The notes under the pieces are model-generated. The model worked only from the letters and a program-made list of their open reading frames with translations. It ran no database searches and was not told the DNA's origin. Below are positions 1-8,727 of a stretch of 64,000 nt of DNA, piece after piece (position 1 is the stretch's first letter; each line of letters begins with the position of its first letter). Source of the stretch: JASGIT01 sp047601665 (lineage in GTDB: Bacteria; Pseudomonadota; Gammaproteobacteria; Burkholderiales; Burkholderiaceae_C); contig JASGIT010000001.1 in assembly GCA_047601665.1 (NCBI GenBank), positions 3,596,001 through 3,660,000 of the forward strand, written 5' to 3'. The position numbers and the translations under genes were made by a program.

Positions 1-447
1 GTCTTCGACGGGCAGCGCCGGAACCTGCGCCAATTCGGGCACGTAGCCCAGGGGGATATGCGTTGCGCCGGTGTGGCCCTGGCTGGCCAGGAAGGCGACG
101 TTGCTGCTGCTGTAGTCCCAGACCCGGTGCTGTTGCAGGCACTTCAGGTAGGCCTGGTTCTGGGGGTTCTGCCGCCAGAAGGGGTCCACCAGCTGCTCCA
201 GGTTGTAGAGCACGGTGTGCGCCGGCAGGGGGAAGTTCTCGGGCAGCAAATGGGCGCCGAACACCAGCAGGGCATCGCAGGGCTCATTGAAGTTGCCGAA
301 GCGGGCTTCTTTCCCCAGCGCGTTCAGCGCCAGCCGTATTCCCTCGGCCGCTTCCCAGAGCGCGCCGCTGTGCACGTAGCCGGCGGGTTGTACTAACGCA
401 ATGACCCAGCGCTGGGCTGGATGGGGTACCGTAGTCAAAGTATTCAT
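1..447 (-). CDS. Unrecognised protein, N-terminal 149 codons (runs off left edge)
   Basis: An open frame starts at the ATG at 447 and stays open for 149 codons to the window edge, so the C-terminal part is missing. It begins MNTLTTVPHPAQRWVIALVQ and continues with YNLEQLVDPFW, VWDYSSSN and HIPLGYVPEL motifs. These remind me of the N-terminal halves of some GT-B-like glycosyltransferases of unknown role, but I cannot assign a family with confidence. No signal peptide is evident. The next gene to the right (mmsB) is on the same strand and ends 50 bp before this start, so the two could be cotranscribed. Confidence 0.6.
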   Translation of the reverse strand, partial: MNTLTTVPHPAQRWVIALVQPAGYVHSGALWEAAEGIRLALNALGKEARFGNFNEPCDALLVFGAHLLPENFPLPAHTVLYNLEQLVDPFWRQNPQNQAYLKCLQQHRVWDYSSSNVAFLASQGHTGATHIPLGYVPELAQVPALPVED

Positions 448-496
448 GCTCTTGATTTTATAGAGTCGATCGCGCGGGATAGCCCGCTGTGGAGGG

Positions 497-1384
497 CTAT
501 GCCCCCTTCTTCTGCAGCATCTTGATCACGCTGGAAAAATCTTCTCCCCCATGTCCCGCCAGGCTGTGCGCCGCGTAGATCGACCGCGCCAGCCCGCCCA
601 GCGGCGTGCTGGCCTTCACGGCGGTGGCGTTGTCCTGTGCGAGTCCCAGGTCCTTGAGCATCAGTTCCGTGCCGAACCCGCCCGCGTAGCCTTTGCTGGC
701 GGGGGCGTTTTCGTGCACGCCGGGGCAGGGGTTGTATTTTTCGAGCGCCCAGTTGCCGCCCGAGCTGCGGCGCATGATTTCGCTCAGCACCTTGGGGTCG
801 AGGCCGTTGGCCACGCCCAGGGTGATTGCCTCGCTGGTGCCGATCATCAGGATGCCCAGCAGCATGTTGTTGCAGATCTTGGCCGTCTGGCCCGCGCCCA
901 CGGGGCCGGCGTGGAAGAGGTTGGTGCCCATTTTTTCGAGCAGGGGGCGGGCGCGGTCCAGGTGCTCCGCGCTGCCGCCGACCATGAAGGTGAGCGTGCC
1001 CGCCACCGCGCCGCCCGTGCCGCCGGAGACGGGCGCGTCGATGAAGGAGATGCCCGCGGCCTCGGCGGCCTGGGCGACTTTCTGGCTGGTGGCGGCGGCG
1101 ATGGTGGAGCTGTCGATGACCAGCGTGCCCCGGGCGATGTGGTTCAGCAGCCTGTGGGTGAGGTAGAGCGCCTCGACGTGCTGGCTCGCGGGCAGCATGG
1201 TGATGACGGCCTCGGCGCCCTGCACGGCGTCTTGCGCGCTGGCGGCGGTGGTGATGCCCTCGGCGCGCGCGCGGGCGAGGGCGTCCGCGCTCAGGTCGAA
1301 CGCGGTGACGGCGTGGCCCGCCTTGTGCAGGTTCAGGGCCATGGGGCCGCCCATGTTGCCGAGGCCGATGAATGCGACTTTCAT
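497..1384 (-). CDS. mmsB: 3-hydroxyisobutyrate dehydrogenase
   Basis: This 295-residue protein oxidises 3-hydroxyisobutyrate to methylmalonate semialdehyde with NAD in valine degradation (family knowledge). The N-terminal Rossmann motif GLGNMGGPMALNL (residues 7-19) binds the nucleotide. The substrate-site signature SGGTGGAVAGTL and the catalytic-lysine segment GAGQTAKICNN are both intact. The length is normal for the family. An isobutyryl-type acyl-CoA dehydrogenase lies 0.45 kb upstream on the same strand, with a TfoX-like gene between, which supports a valine/isobutyrate role. Confidence 0.9.
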   Translation of the reverse strand: MKVAFIGLGNMGGPMALNLHKAGHAVTAFDLSADALARARAEGITTAASAQDAVQGAEAVITMLPASQHVEALYLTHRLLNHIARGTLVIDSSTIAAATSQKVAQAAEAAGISFIDAPVSGGTGGAVAGTLTFMVGGSAEHLDRARPLLEKMGTNLFHAGPVGAGQTAKICNNMLLGILMIGTSEAITLGVANGLDPKVLSEIMRRSSGGNWALEKYNPCPGVHENAPASKGYAGGFGTELMLKDLGLAQDNATAVKASTPLGGLARSIYAAHSLAGHGGEDFSSVIKMLQKKGA

Positions 1385-1395
1385 AGGTGTCTCCT

Positions 1396-1779
1396 TCAGT
1401 CTTCAAAAATGCTGCGGGGCTTTTTGCGCTTTTTGGGCGTGGCCTTGGCCAGCGGGTTGAACGCCAGCGCCGCGCCGATCCAGTATTCCCACTGCGCGCG
1501 GGTGGCGTAGCCGTTGGGCTCGATCCAGAAGTAGCCCTGCATCCCGCCGTCGGGCGAGAGTTCGCGGGTGTTTTGCATTTCCTGCACCTGCGCGTGCTCG
1601 CCGGGTGGCAGGCGCACCAGCAGCTCGTCGTTTTTGACACCCAGGCACATCTTGCCGTCCACCATGAAAACCAGGCAGCCGAACATGGTGCGTTCGTCCA
1701 CGTCGTCACGGTGGGCGAGGGCGGCGCGCACCGCGTGGGTCAGGTGCAGGGTTTCGTCGGAGAGCGGCTTGGCGGGCAT
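1396..1779 (-). CDS. TfoX/Sxy N-terminal domain protein
   Basis: This 127-residue protein has the TfoX N-terminal fold. The diagnostic pattern DERTMFGCLVFMVDGKMCLGV (residues about 27-47) is followed by a basic C-terminal tail (TPKKRKKPRSI). It lacks the TfoX C-terminal domain, so it is not a classical competence regulator. Stand-alone N-domains are common and of unknown function. It sits in the same-strand run between the acyl-CoA dehydrogenase and mmsB, with only 11 bp to mmsB. A hairpin repeat lies just upstream of its start. Confidence 0.8.
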   Translation of the reverse strand: MPAKPLSDETLHLTHAVRAALAHRDDVDERTMFGCLVFMVDGKMCLGVKNDELLVRLPPGEHAQVQEMQNTRELSPDGGMQGYFWIEPNGYATRAQWEYWIGAALAFNPLAKATPKKRKKPRSIFED

Positions 1780-1794
1780 GTTGTGAATGAAATT

Positions 1795-1837
1795 GGCCCC
1801 TAGCGCTTATGCAGAAAGCGCTGGCAGCTATCAAAAA
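1795..1837 (-). repeat. Comamonadaceae-type intergenic hairpin repeat, copy 1
   Basis: Read on the minus strand this is GATAGCTGCCAGCGCTT, a short loop, AAGCGCT and a GGGGCC tail. The two AGCGCTT/AAGCGCT arms form a hairpin. It fills the gap between the acyl-CoA dehydrogenase stop and the tfoX-like start. Confidence 0.8.
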
Positions 1838-1838
1838 T

Positions 1839-2999
1839 CTAGCGAATCACCTCCGGCGCATCGCCATCCAACATGCGCCGCCCAATGATGACGCGCATGA
1901 TTTCGTTCGTGCCTTCGAGGATCTGGTGCACGCGCGCGTCGCGCAGCAGGCGCTCTAGCGGGTAGTCGCGCAGGTAGCCGTAGCCGCCGTGCAGTTGCAG
2001 GGCGTCGTTCACCACGTTGAAGCCCGCGTCGGTGGCAAAGCGCTTGGCCATGGCGCAGTAGGTACTGGCGTCGGGCGCGGCGGCGTCGAGCTTGGCTGCA
2101 GCCAGGCGCACCATCTGGCGGGCGGCGACCAGGTCCGTCGCCATGTCGGCTAGCTTGAATTGCAGCGCCTGGAAGCTCGCCAGCGTCTTGCCGAACTGTT
2201 TGCGCTCCTGCAGGTAGCGTTGTGCGTGCGTCAGCGCACCCTGTGCCGCGCCGACGGAGCAGGTGGCGATGTTGATGCGCCCGCCGTCCAGCCCTTTCAT
2301 GGCGATTTTGAAGCCTTCGCCCTCGCGGCCCAGCAGGTGGCTGGCGGGCACGCGCACGCCGTCGAAGCTGATCTGGCGCGTGGGCTGGCTGTTCCAGCCC
2401 ATTTTTTCTTCCTTCTTGCCGTAGTGGATGCCAGGCGCGTCGGCGGGCACGGCGAAGGCGCTGATGCCGCCCGCGCCGGCGTCGCCCGTTCGGGCCATGA
2501 GCACCAGCAGGTCGGTGCCGCCCGCGCCGCTGATGAAGGCTTTGCTGCCGGTGATGGCGTATTCGTCGCCGATGCGCTCGGCGCGGGTCTGGATGGAGGC
2601 GGCGTCGGAGCCGCTGCCGGGTTCGGTCAGGCAGTAGCTCGCCAGCTTTTCGCCCGTAGCCAGCAGCGGGCCCCATGCGCTGCGCACTGCGTCGGTGGCC
2701 CAGGTGCCCAGCATCCAGGTCGCCATGTTGTGGATGGTGAGGAAGGCGGTGGTCGATGGGTCCACCGCCGCCAGTTCCTCGAACACCAGCGTGGCGTCCA
2801 GCCGGGGCAGGGCGAGGCCGCCCGCGCTTTCGGGCGCGTACAGGCCGCAGAAGCCCAGTGCGCCCGCCTTGGCAATGGCTTCACGCGGGAAGATGCCCTC
2901 CGCGTCCCAGCGGGCGGCGTGGGGCGCGAACTCGGCTTGCGCGAACGCGCGCGCTGTCTGCGCGAAGGCGCGCTGTTCTCCGGTCAGTTCGAAGTCCAT
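1839..2999 (-). CDS. Acyl-CoA dehydrogenase, isobutyryl-CoA dehydrogenase type
   Basis: A 386-residue FAD flavoprotein of the acyl-CoA dehydrogenase family with the N-terminal helical domain, the middle beta domain (YCLTEPGSGSDAAS signature) and the C-terminal helical domain. The segment QILEGTNEIMR near the C-terminus carries the expected catalytic glutamate. Proximity to mmsB makes isobutyryl-CoA to methacrylyl-CoA (valine degradation) the likely reaction. A general branched or short-chain activity remains possible. No enoyl-CoA hydratase or 3-hydroxyisobutyryl-CoA hydrolase is present in the window. Confidence 0.88.
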   Translation of the reverse strand: MDFELTGEQRAFAQTARAFAQAEFAPHAARWDAEGIFPREAIAKAGALGFCGLYAPESAGGLALPRLDATLVFEELAAVDPSTTAFLTIHNMATWMLGTWATDAVRSAWGPLLATGEKLASYCLTEPGSGSDAASIQTRAERIGDEYAITGSKAFISGAGGTDLLVLMARTGDAGAGGISAFAVPADAPGIHYGKKEEKMGWNSQPTRQISFDGVRVPASHLLGREGEGFKIAMKGLDGGRINIATCSVGAAQGALTHAQRYLQERKQFGKTLASFQALQFKLADMATDLVAARQMVRLAAAKLDAAAPDASTYCAMAKRFATDAGFNVVNDALQLHGGYGYLRDYPLERLLRDARVHQILEGTNEIMRVIIGRRMLDGDAPEVIR

Positions 3000-3067
3000 G
3001 TCATTTCCGTTGGACGGTAGGGGTTGCCATGGGTGCGTCTCCTGAATGCGTGCCGAGCGAGGGAATC

Positions 3068-3679
3068 TCAGGTACCAAGCATGGCGTGCGCCCAGGTGGG
3101 CAGGTTTCCCGCAGGCTGGATAACACCTGCCCCAGTGCGGATGGCGACCAGGCGCGGGCCGCCCGTGTCTGCTTCCGCTGCATCATAAAGATAGGCGACG
3201 TTGGCTTGGCGCACGGCCTGCGCCAGTAGCGCCATGGTGCGCGGGTAGCGCGCCAGGATGCGTGCAGCCGGCACGGGATGGCCGCCTTCGCGTACGCGCT
3301 GCGCAACCCGTGTCAGCAGACGCTGTGGGTCGTCCAGCGCCACGACATGCAGGGCGACGGTGTAGCCCTGGCCTTGGGCGCTTGCTATCAAATCCAGCTT
3401 GGAAGGATGCGAGAACACGGTCTCGCTTGCAAACGGCTGGCGGGCCTCCAGCAGTGCCGCCCGCCGTGCATCGGCCCAGGCGCGGGCGGCTTCGGAGCGC
3501 TGCTGCGGATCGGCAATGTGCCGCAGGTGATCACGTTCGTGCAGATCGGCATTCACGAATTCGAGCGGCGGCCCCAACAGGCCTTCGCGTACCAGGGCGC
3601 GGTAGAGCGTGGACTTGCCCGCGCCGTTGGGGCCGGCCAGCAGATGGAGCCAGAGCGGGGCGGACGCCGCTGCCGTCAT
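3068..3679 (-). CDS. Zeta-toxin-like P-loop kinase
   Basis: This 203-residue protein has a Walker A motif AGPNGAGKSTLYRALV (residues about 15-30), then FVNADLHERD and a FASETVFSHPSKLDLI stretch that match the zeta toxin/AAA family in order. Zeta toxins phosphorylate UDP-N-acetylglucosamine precursors and block wall synthesis (family knowledge), but many chromosomal homologues are untested. Its ATG overlaps the stop of the upstream ParD-like antitoxin gene by 4 bp, so the pair is translationally coupled. That arrangement supports a toxin role over a general kinase role. Confidence 0.8.
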   Translation of the reverse strand: MTAAASAPLWLHLLAGPNGAGKSTLYRALVREGLLGPPLEFVNADLHERDHLRHIADPQQRSEAARAWADARRAALLEARQPFASETVFSHPSKLDLIASAQGQGYTVALHVVALDDPQRLLTRVAQRVREGGHPVPAARILARYPRTMALLAQAVRQANVAYLYDAAEADTGGPRLVAIRTGAGVIQPAGNLPTWAHAMLGT

Positions 3680-3978
3680 GCAGCGCGGGCTTGGTTGTCC
3701 CGCACCACTTCGCGCACGCGCTCGGCCAGCGAGCCCTTGGCCTGTGCCGCCAGCAGCCGCGCGGTGAGCGCATCGACCGAAGCGGGTGCGGTGGCTTCAT
3801 AGTGCTCGATGGCGGCACGGGCCTCCGGCACGCTCAGGCCCGTGTGCTCGACGATCTGGCCCAGCGTGGCCCAGTATTCGATCTGGCTGGCGACCGAGCG
3901 GCGCATGGGCTGCGCAGCCTGGCGTGCTTGTTCGACCAGGGTGCTGGGGAGTTTGACGGAGGCAAAGGCGGTGCTCAT
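3676..3978 (-). CDS. ParD-like antitoxin
   Basis: This 100-residue protein begins MSTAFASVKLPSTLVEQARQ and continues with PMRRSVASQIEYWATLGQIVE. That is the pattern of the ParD-like antitoxin family, with an N-terminal ribbon-helix-helix followed by a helical toxin-binding tail. It overlaps the zeta-like toxin gene downstream by 4 bp (ATGA). As with other antitoxins it probably represses its own promoter, which would lie in the 28 bp before ygiW's stop or in readthrough from the qseBC-ygiW genes. That last point is inference. Confidence 0.72.
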   Translation of the reverse strand: MSTAFASVKLPSTLVEQARQAAQPMRRSVASQIEYWATLGQIVEHTGLSVPEARAAIEHYEATAPASVDALTARLLAAQAKGSLAERVREVVRDNQARAA

Positions 3979-4006
3979 GGGCGCATTGTGCGCCTTTTTG
4001 CGCCAT

Positions 4007-4420
4007 TCAGGGCAGCCGCACCTGCTTGACCTCGAACTCGGTCTTGGTCATGCCGCGCTCCAGCTTGCCTTCGAGTTCCACGGTGGTCTTGTCGTCGATG
4101 CCGCGCTGGGCCGGGAAGCGCTTGTCGCTGACTTCCACGCGCATCTGGCCGGTGCCGTCGTCGAAGCGGTAGTGCTTGCCGCCTTCGTGCGCGACGAGGC
4201 GGCCGCGCAGCACGGCGCGCTGGTCGTCCTTGCCGGTGGCGAGCAGGTCTTTCACCGTGGTGCGCGGCACGGCGCTGGGGCCGGTGTAGCCCTGTTGCAA
4301 GGCGGGCGGCTGGGTGGCCGGGGCCGCGCCGGGTTGGGCGGCGGGCTCCTGGGCGTAGGCGACGGCGGTGGCCCAGAGAATGGCCAGGGCAAAGGTGATG
4401 ACGGCGGGACGGATGGTCAT
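4007..4420 (-). CDS. ygiW: YgiW/YdeI-family periplasmic OB-fold stress protein
   Basis: A 137-residue exported protein with a signal peptide (TIRPAVITFALAILWATAVAYAQ, cleavage after AYA). The single bacterial OB-fold (BOF) domain contains VLRGRLVAHEGGKHYRFDDGTG and ends VELEGKLERGMTKTEFEVKQV. A Pro/Ala/Gln-rich spacer separates the signal from the domain. It follows the QseC-type kinase by 20 bp on the same strand. The ygiW-qseBC association is also found in enterobacteria, where YgiW is linked to peroxide, cationic peptide and cadmium stress. Confidence 0.85.
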   Translation of the reverse strand: MTIRPAVITFALAILWATAVAYAQEPAAQPGAAPATQPPALQQGYTGPSAVPRTTVKDLLATGKDDQRAVLRGRLVAHEGGKHYRFDDGTGQMRVEVSDKRFPAQRGIDDKTTVELEGKLERGMTKTEFEVKQVRLP

Positions 4421-4440
4421 GGATCAGGCTCCTTCAATGG

Positions 4441-5799
4441 TTAGCGAGCCTGTATTGGACCGGGCGAAGATGAAGCAAATCTGAGCACCACCGACAGCCC
4501 CGCGCCCTCGATGCCGGGGCCGAACGAGAGCGTGGCCCCGTGCAGCTGCGCCACGCGCGCGACGATTGACAGGCCCAGCCCGCTGCCCTGCCGGCCCGTG
4601 CCCAGCACGCGGAAGAAGCGCTGCGTCAGGCGCTCCCTGTCGGCGTCCGAGACGCCCGGGCCGTCGTCGCGCACGGCGATTTCGATGGCCCCGTGCCGCC
4701 GCGCGGCCTCGATGCGCACCTGCCCGCCTTCGCGCCCGTAGCGGATGGCGTTGTCGATCAGGTTGCGCAGCGCGCTGAACAGCCAGTCGCGGTGGCCAGG
4801 CAGGGCGGGGACCTGGCAGTCCGTGGCGAGGTGGATGTGCCGCGCCGCGGCAGCCGGTGTGCAGGTGCGCACGGCGTCGTCGAACAGGGCGGGCAGGTCC
4901 ACGTCGCTGGCGCTGCCCATGGCCACGGCGTCGGCGGATTCGGGGTCGAGCCGCGCCAGTTGCAGCAGGTTCTCGACCAGGGCGGTGTTGCGCGCCACGT
5001 CGTCGCGCAGGGGTTGCAGCTCCGCCGCCAGGGCCGGGTGGCTGCGCTGCAGCACCTGCAGGCGCGAGGCCAGCGCGGCCAGCGGCGTGCGCAGTTCGTG
5101 CGCGGCGTCGGCGGTGAAGCGGCGTTCGCCCTCCAGCGCCTGCGCCAGGCGCGTCAGCAGGCGGTTCAGCGCGGTAGTCACGGCGCGGATCTCGTGCGCG
5201 GGCTGGTCGCCAGCCACCGGCGTGAGGTCGGTGGGCGACTGGGCCGCCAGGCTCTCGGCCATGTGGGTGAGCGGCCGCACCAGCCGCCGCACCAGCCACC
5301 AGTTGGCCAGCGCCAGCAGCGCCCACAGCGCCGCCAGCGGCCAGGCCAGGGATTCGAGCGCGTCGAACACCAGTTCGCTGCGCTTGTCCCATTTCTGCCC
5401 GATCTGCACCGAAATGCCCTGCGCCTCGTTGCGCCGCAGGTACACGCGCCACCAGTCGCCGTGCACGTACACGTCGTGGAAGCGGCCGCTCTTGCCGCCG
5501 GGGTCGACGAAGGGCTGCCGGGGCGCGTCCTTGCCACGCAGGGCGACGGTGCCGTCCCGGGCGATGATCTGGTAGTTGAGCTTCATGCGCGGGCCGTGCT
5601 CGGTATCCACCTTGCCCATGGCCGCGCCCTCGCCCAGCGCCAGGGCGATCTGCGCGCCTTCCTTGAGCGTGTCGTCGAAGGCGTCGCTGACCTCCTTCCA
5701 CGCGATGAAGAGCACGATGGCCGTGCTGACCAGCCCCACGAGCACGCTGCCGCCCACCGTGGTGGCGGTGAGGCGGCGGGCCAGGGAGTAGGTTTTCAC
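4441..5799 (-). CDS. qseC: Sensor histidine kinase, QseC/PmrB type
   Basis: A 452-residue membrane kinase. I start it at the GTG at 5799 (VKTYSLARRL) because this overlaps the regulator's stop codon (GTGA). Any earlier start would lie in another frame of the regulator. TM1 is at about 13-34, a periplasmic sensor domain at about 35-145, TM2 at about 148-170, then HAMP. The phospho-acceptor is His234 in DAAHELRTPLA, with an N box (RNLIDNAIRYG) and G boxes (DDGPGV, GSGLGLSIV). The ligand cannot be read from the sequence. Confidence 0.87.
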   Translation of the reverse strand: MKTYSLARRLTATTVGGSVLVGLVSTAIVLFIAWKEVSDAFDDTLKEGAQIALALGEGAAMGKVDTEHGPRMKLNYQIIARDGTVALRGKDAPRQPFVDPGGKSGRFHDVYVHGDWWRVYLRRNEAQGISVQIGQKWDKRSELVFDALESLAWPLAALWALLALANWWLVRRLVRPLTHMAESLAAQSPTDLTPVAGDQPAHEIRAVTTALNRLLTRLAQALEGERRFTADAAHELRTPLAALASRLQVLQRSHPALAAELQPLRDDVARNTALVENLLQLARLDPESADAVAMGSASDVDLPALFDDAVRTCTPAAAARHIHLATDCQVPALPGHRDWLFSALRNLIDNAIRYGREGGQVRIEAARRHGAIEIAVRDDGPGVSDADRERLTQRFFRVLGTGRQGSGLGLSIVARVAQLHGATLSFGPGIEGAGLSVVLRFASSSPGPIQAR

Positions 5800-6461
5800 T
5801 GCGGCGGTTCTGCCAGCCGGTAGCCCAGGCGGCGCTCGGTCTTGATCCAGGCCGCGCCGAGCTTGCGGCGCAGGTGGTAGATGTGGACTTCGATGGCGTT
5901 GCTCTCCACCTCGTCGCCCCAGCCGTACAGCGCTTCTTCCAGCTGCGGGCGCGACACCACGTTCCCCGGCCTGCGCAGCAGCGCGTGCAGCACCGTGAAT
6001 TCGCGCGCCGTGAGCGCGAGCGGCGCGCCGTGCAGTTGGGCCAGCTTGGCCACCGGGTCGAGCGTGAGCGCGCCGCAGCGCAGTTCCTGCGTGGCGCGCG
6101 CGTCGTGCTTGCGCAGCGCGGCGCGGATGCGGGCGCTGAGTTCCTCGAGGTCGAAGGGCTTGACGAGGTAGTCGTCCGCGCCCAGGTCCAGCCCCTTGAT
6201 GCGGTCGCGCAGCGCATCGCGCGCGGTGATCAGCAGCGTGGGCAGGGTGTCGTGCCGCGCGCGCAGGCGGCGCAGCAGGCTGTCGCCGTCCAGGCCGGGC
6301 AGGCCGCGGTCGAGCAGCAGGCACTGGTACTCGTGCGCGGCCAGCGCGGCCTCGGCATGGTCGCCGCGCGCCACGCGGTCGACGGTGTAGCCGTCCAGTT
6401 CCAGCCAGGCTTTGAGGGATTCACCCAGGGAGTCGTCGTCTTCGGCCAGCAAAATGCGCAT
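5796..6461 (-). CDS. qseB: OmpR-family response regulator, QseB/PmrA type
   Basis: A 221-residue regulator with an N-terminal receiver (acidic pocket AEDDD, phospho-acceptor Asp51 in LLLDRGLPG, Lys in LVKPF). A C-terminal winged-helix domain follows (LTAREFTVLHALL, NAIEVHIYHLRRKLG). I choose the ATG at 6461 (MRILLAEDDD) over a start 8 codons upstream because the receiver fold begins there. The gene is first in the qseB-qseC-ygiW run and faces away from the MetQ-like gene. Autoregulation from the 6462-6601 intergenic region is likely for this family. Confidence 0.9.
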   Translation of the reverse strand: MRILLAEDDDSLGESLKAWLELDGYTVDRVARGDHAEAALAAHEYQCLLLDRGLPGLDGDSLLRRLRARHDTLPTLLITARDALRDRIKGLDLGADDYLVKPFDLEELSARIRAALRKHDARATQELRCGALTLDPVAKLAQLHGAPLALTAREFTVLHALLRRPGNVVSRPQLEEALYGWGDEVESNAIEVHIYHLRRKLGAAWIKTERRLGYRLAEPPQ

Positions 6462-6520
6462 GGGCGCGACTATACGGCGCGACATGAAGCGAGTCTGAAG
6501 CGAAGATGAAGCCGGTTAAG

Positions 6521-6582
6521 CTATCATTTCAAGAGCTGCCAGCGCTTGTCTGTCAAGCGCTGGAGGCCCATTTCATTCAAAA
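6521..6582 (+). repeat. Intergenic hairpin repeat, copy 2
   Basis: GAGCTGCCAGCGCTTG, loop TCTGT, CAAGCGCTGGAGGCCCATTT. The arms CAGCGCTTG and CAAGCGCTG pair perfectly. It lies between the divergent qseB and metQ-like genes, 20 bp before the metQ start. Confidence 0.85.
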
Positions 6583-6601
6583 CCCTGTTGGGAGCCCTTT
6601 C

Positions 6602-7396
<795 letters not shown>

Positions 7397-7442
7397 CCGG
7401 TTCATTCATTACCGGTTCATTCATTTTCAGGAGACAAGCCCC

Positions 7443-8714
7443 ATGCAACCCGCCTTCCGCCCTCTGGCCGCTGCGCTGGCGCTGGCCTTTGCCGCAGCCC
7501 TGGCCCAGGCCGCCCCCGTGGCCAATGTGCACACGCTGGCGCAGCAGGAGCAGCAGCCGCTGCTCGACACCCTGCGCGACCTGGTGCAGATCGAATCCGG
7601 CAGCAAGGACGTGGCGGGCGTCAACCAGATCGCCGAGCGCATTGCCGCGCAACTCAAGAGCCTGGGCGGCAGCGTGCAGGTGATGCAGCCCGCCGACGTC
7701 CACCGGCTCGACGACACGCCCGACCAGGTCGGCCCCGCCGTGCAGGCCACCTTCCAGGGCACGGGCAGCGCCAAGATCCTGCTCATCGCCCACATGGATA
7801 CGGTCTACCTCAAGGGCATGTTGAAGGACCAGCCCTTCCGCATCGACGGCGAAAAAGCCTACGGCCTGGGCATCGCCGACGACAAGCAGGGCGTGGCGCT
7901 GATCCTGCACACCGTGGCGCTGCTGCAGAAGCTGAAATTCAAGGATTACGGCACGCTCACCGTGCTCATCAACGGCGACGAGGAAATCAGCTCGCCCGCC
8001 TGGCGCAGCACCATCACGCGCGTGGCGGCCGGGCAGGACGCGGTGTTCTCGTTCGAGGGCGGCGGCCCGCAAGGCCAGCTGCGCCTGGCCACCAGCGGCA
8101 TTGGCGCGGCCTACCTCACGGTGCGCGGCAAGGCGTCGCACGCCGGGGCCAAGCCCGAAGACGGGGTGAATGCGCTGTACGAACTGTCGCACCAGCTGCT
8201 GCAGATGAAAGACCTCTCGCAGCCCGAGCGGGGCCTGAAGCTCAACTGGACGGTGTCCAAGGCCGGCACCAACCGCAACGTGATTCCCGCCGAGGCCATG
8301 GCCCAGGCCGATGCGCGCGCGTTGCGCGTGGCGGACTTCGACGGTCTGGAAAAGACGCTGCAAGAGCGCGTGCGGAACAAGCTGCTGCCCGACGCCCAGG
8401 TGGCGGTGAAGTTCGAGGTGCGCCGCCCGCCGCTCGAAGCCAGCGACGCCTCGCGCCGCGTGGCCGCGCACGGCAAGGCCATCTACGAGGAACTGGGCCT
8501 GCCGCTCACCGTGGTCGACAAGGCCACGGGCGGCGGCACGGACGCGGCCTTCGCCGCGCTGCAAACCCAGGGCGCGGTGGTGGAGGGCATGGGCCTGTCA
8601 GGCTACGGCGCGCACTCCAACAACGCCGAATACGTGCACCTGAACACCATCGTGCCGCGCCTGTACCTGGCGGCGCGGATGGTGATGGACATCTCGGCGG
8701 GGAAGGTGAAGTGA
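7443..8714 (+). CDS. M20-family metallopeptidase, carboxypeptidase G2-like, secreted
   Basis: A 423-residue protein with a signal peptide (ALALAFAAALAQA). The M20 catalytic core is intact: zinc ligands in AHMDTVY, the bridging Asp in GIADDKQG, the catalytic base pair in NGDEEISS, and a C-terminal zinc ligand in GYGAHSNNAEY. The dimerisation domain is inserted in the usual place (ASHAGAKPEDG). The order and length match glutamate carboxypeptidase (CPG2), which releases C-terminal glutamate from folates and peptides. It follows the NLPA binding protein by 46 bp, suggesting release and uptake of one amino-acid product. That link is inference. Confidence 0.85.
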   Translation: MQPAFRPLAAALALAFAAALAQAAPVANVHTLAQQEQQPLLDTLRDLVQIESGSKDVAGVNQIAERIAAQLKSLGGSVQVMQPADVHRLDDTPDQVGPAVQATFQGTGSAKILLIAHMDTVYLKGMLKDQPFRIDGEKAYGLGIADDKQGVALILHTVALLQKLKFKDYGTLTVLINGDEEISSPAWRSTITRVAAGQDAVFSFEGGGPQGQLRLATSGIGAAYLTVRGKASHAGAKPEDGVNALYELSHQLLQMKDLSQPERGLKLNWTVSKAGTNRNVIPAEAMAQADARALRVADFDGLEKTLQERVRNKLLPDAQVAVKFEVRRPPLEASDASRRVAAHGKAIYEELGLPLTVVDKATGGGTDAAFAALQTQGAVVEGMGLSGYGAHSNNAEYVHLNTIVPRLYLAARMVMDISAGKVK

Positions 8715-8727
8715 CGCCGCCGCCGGA

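Noticed and set aside
3380..3405. A hairpin-repeat piece in the zeta-like toxin gene (GATAGCAAGCGC)
   Set aside because: Only about 12 bases match and no second arm or tail is present; chance is likely.
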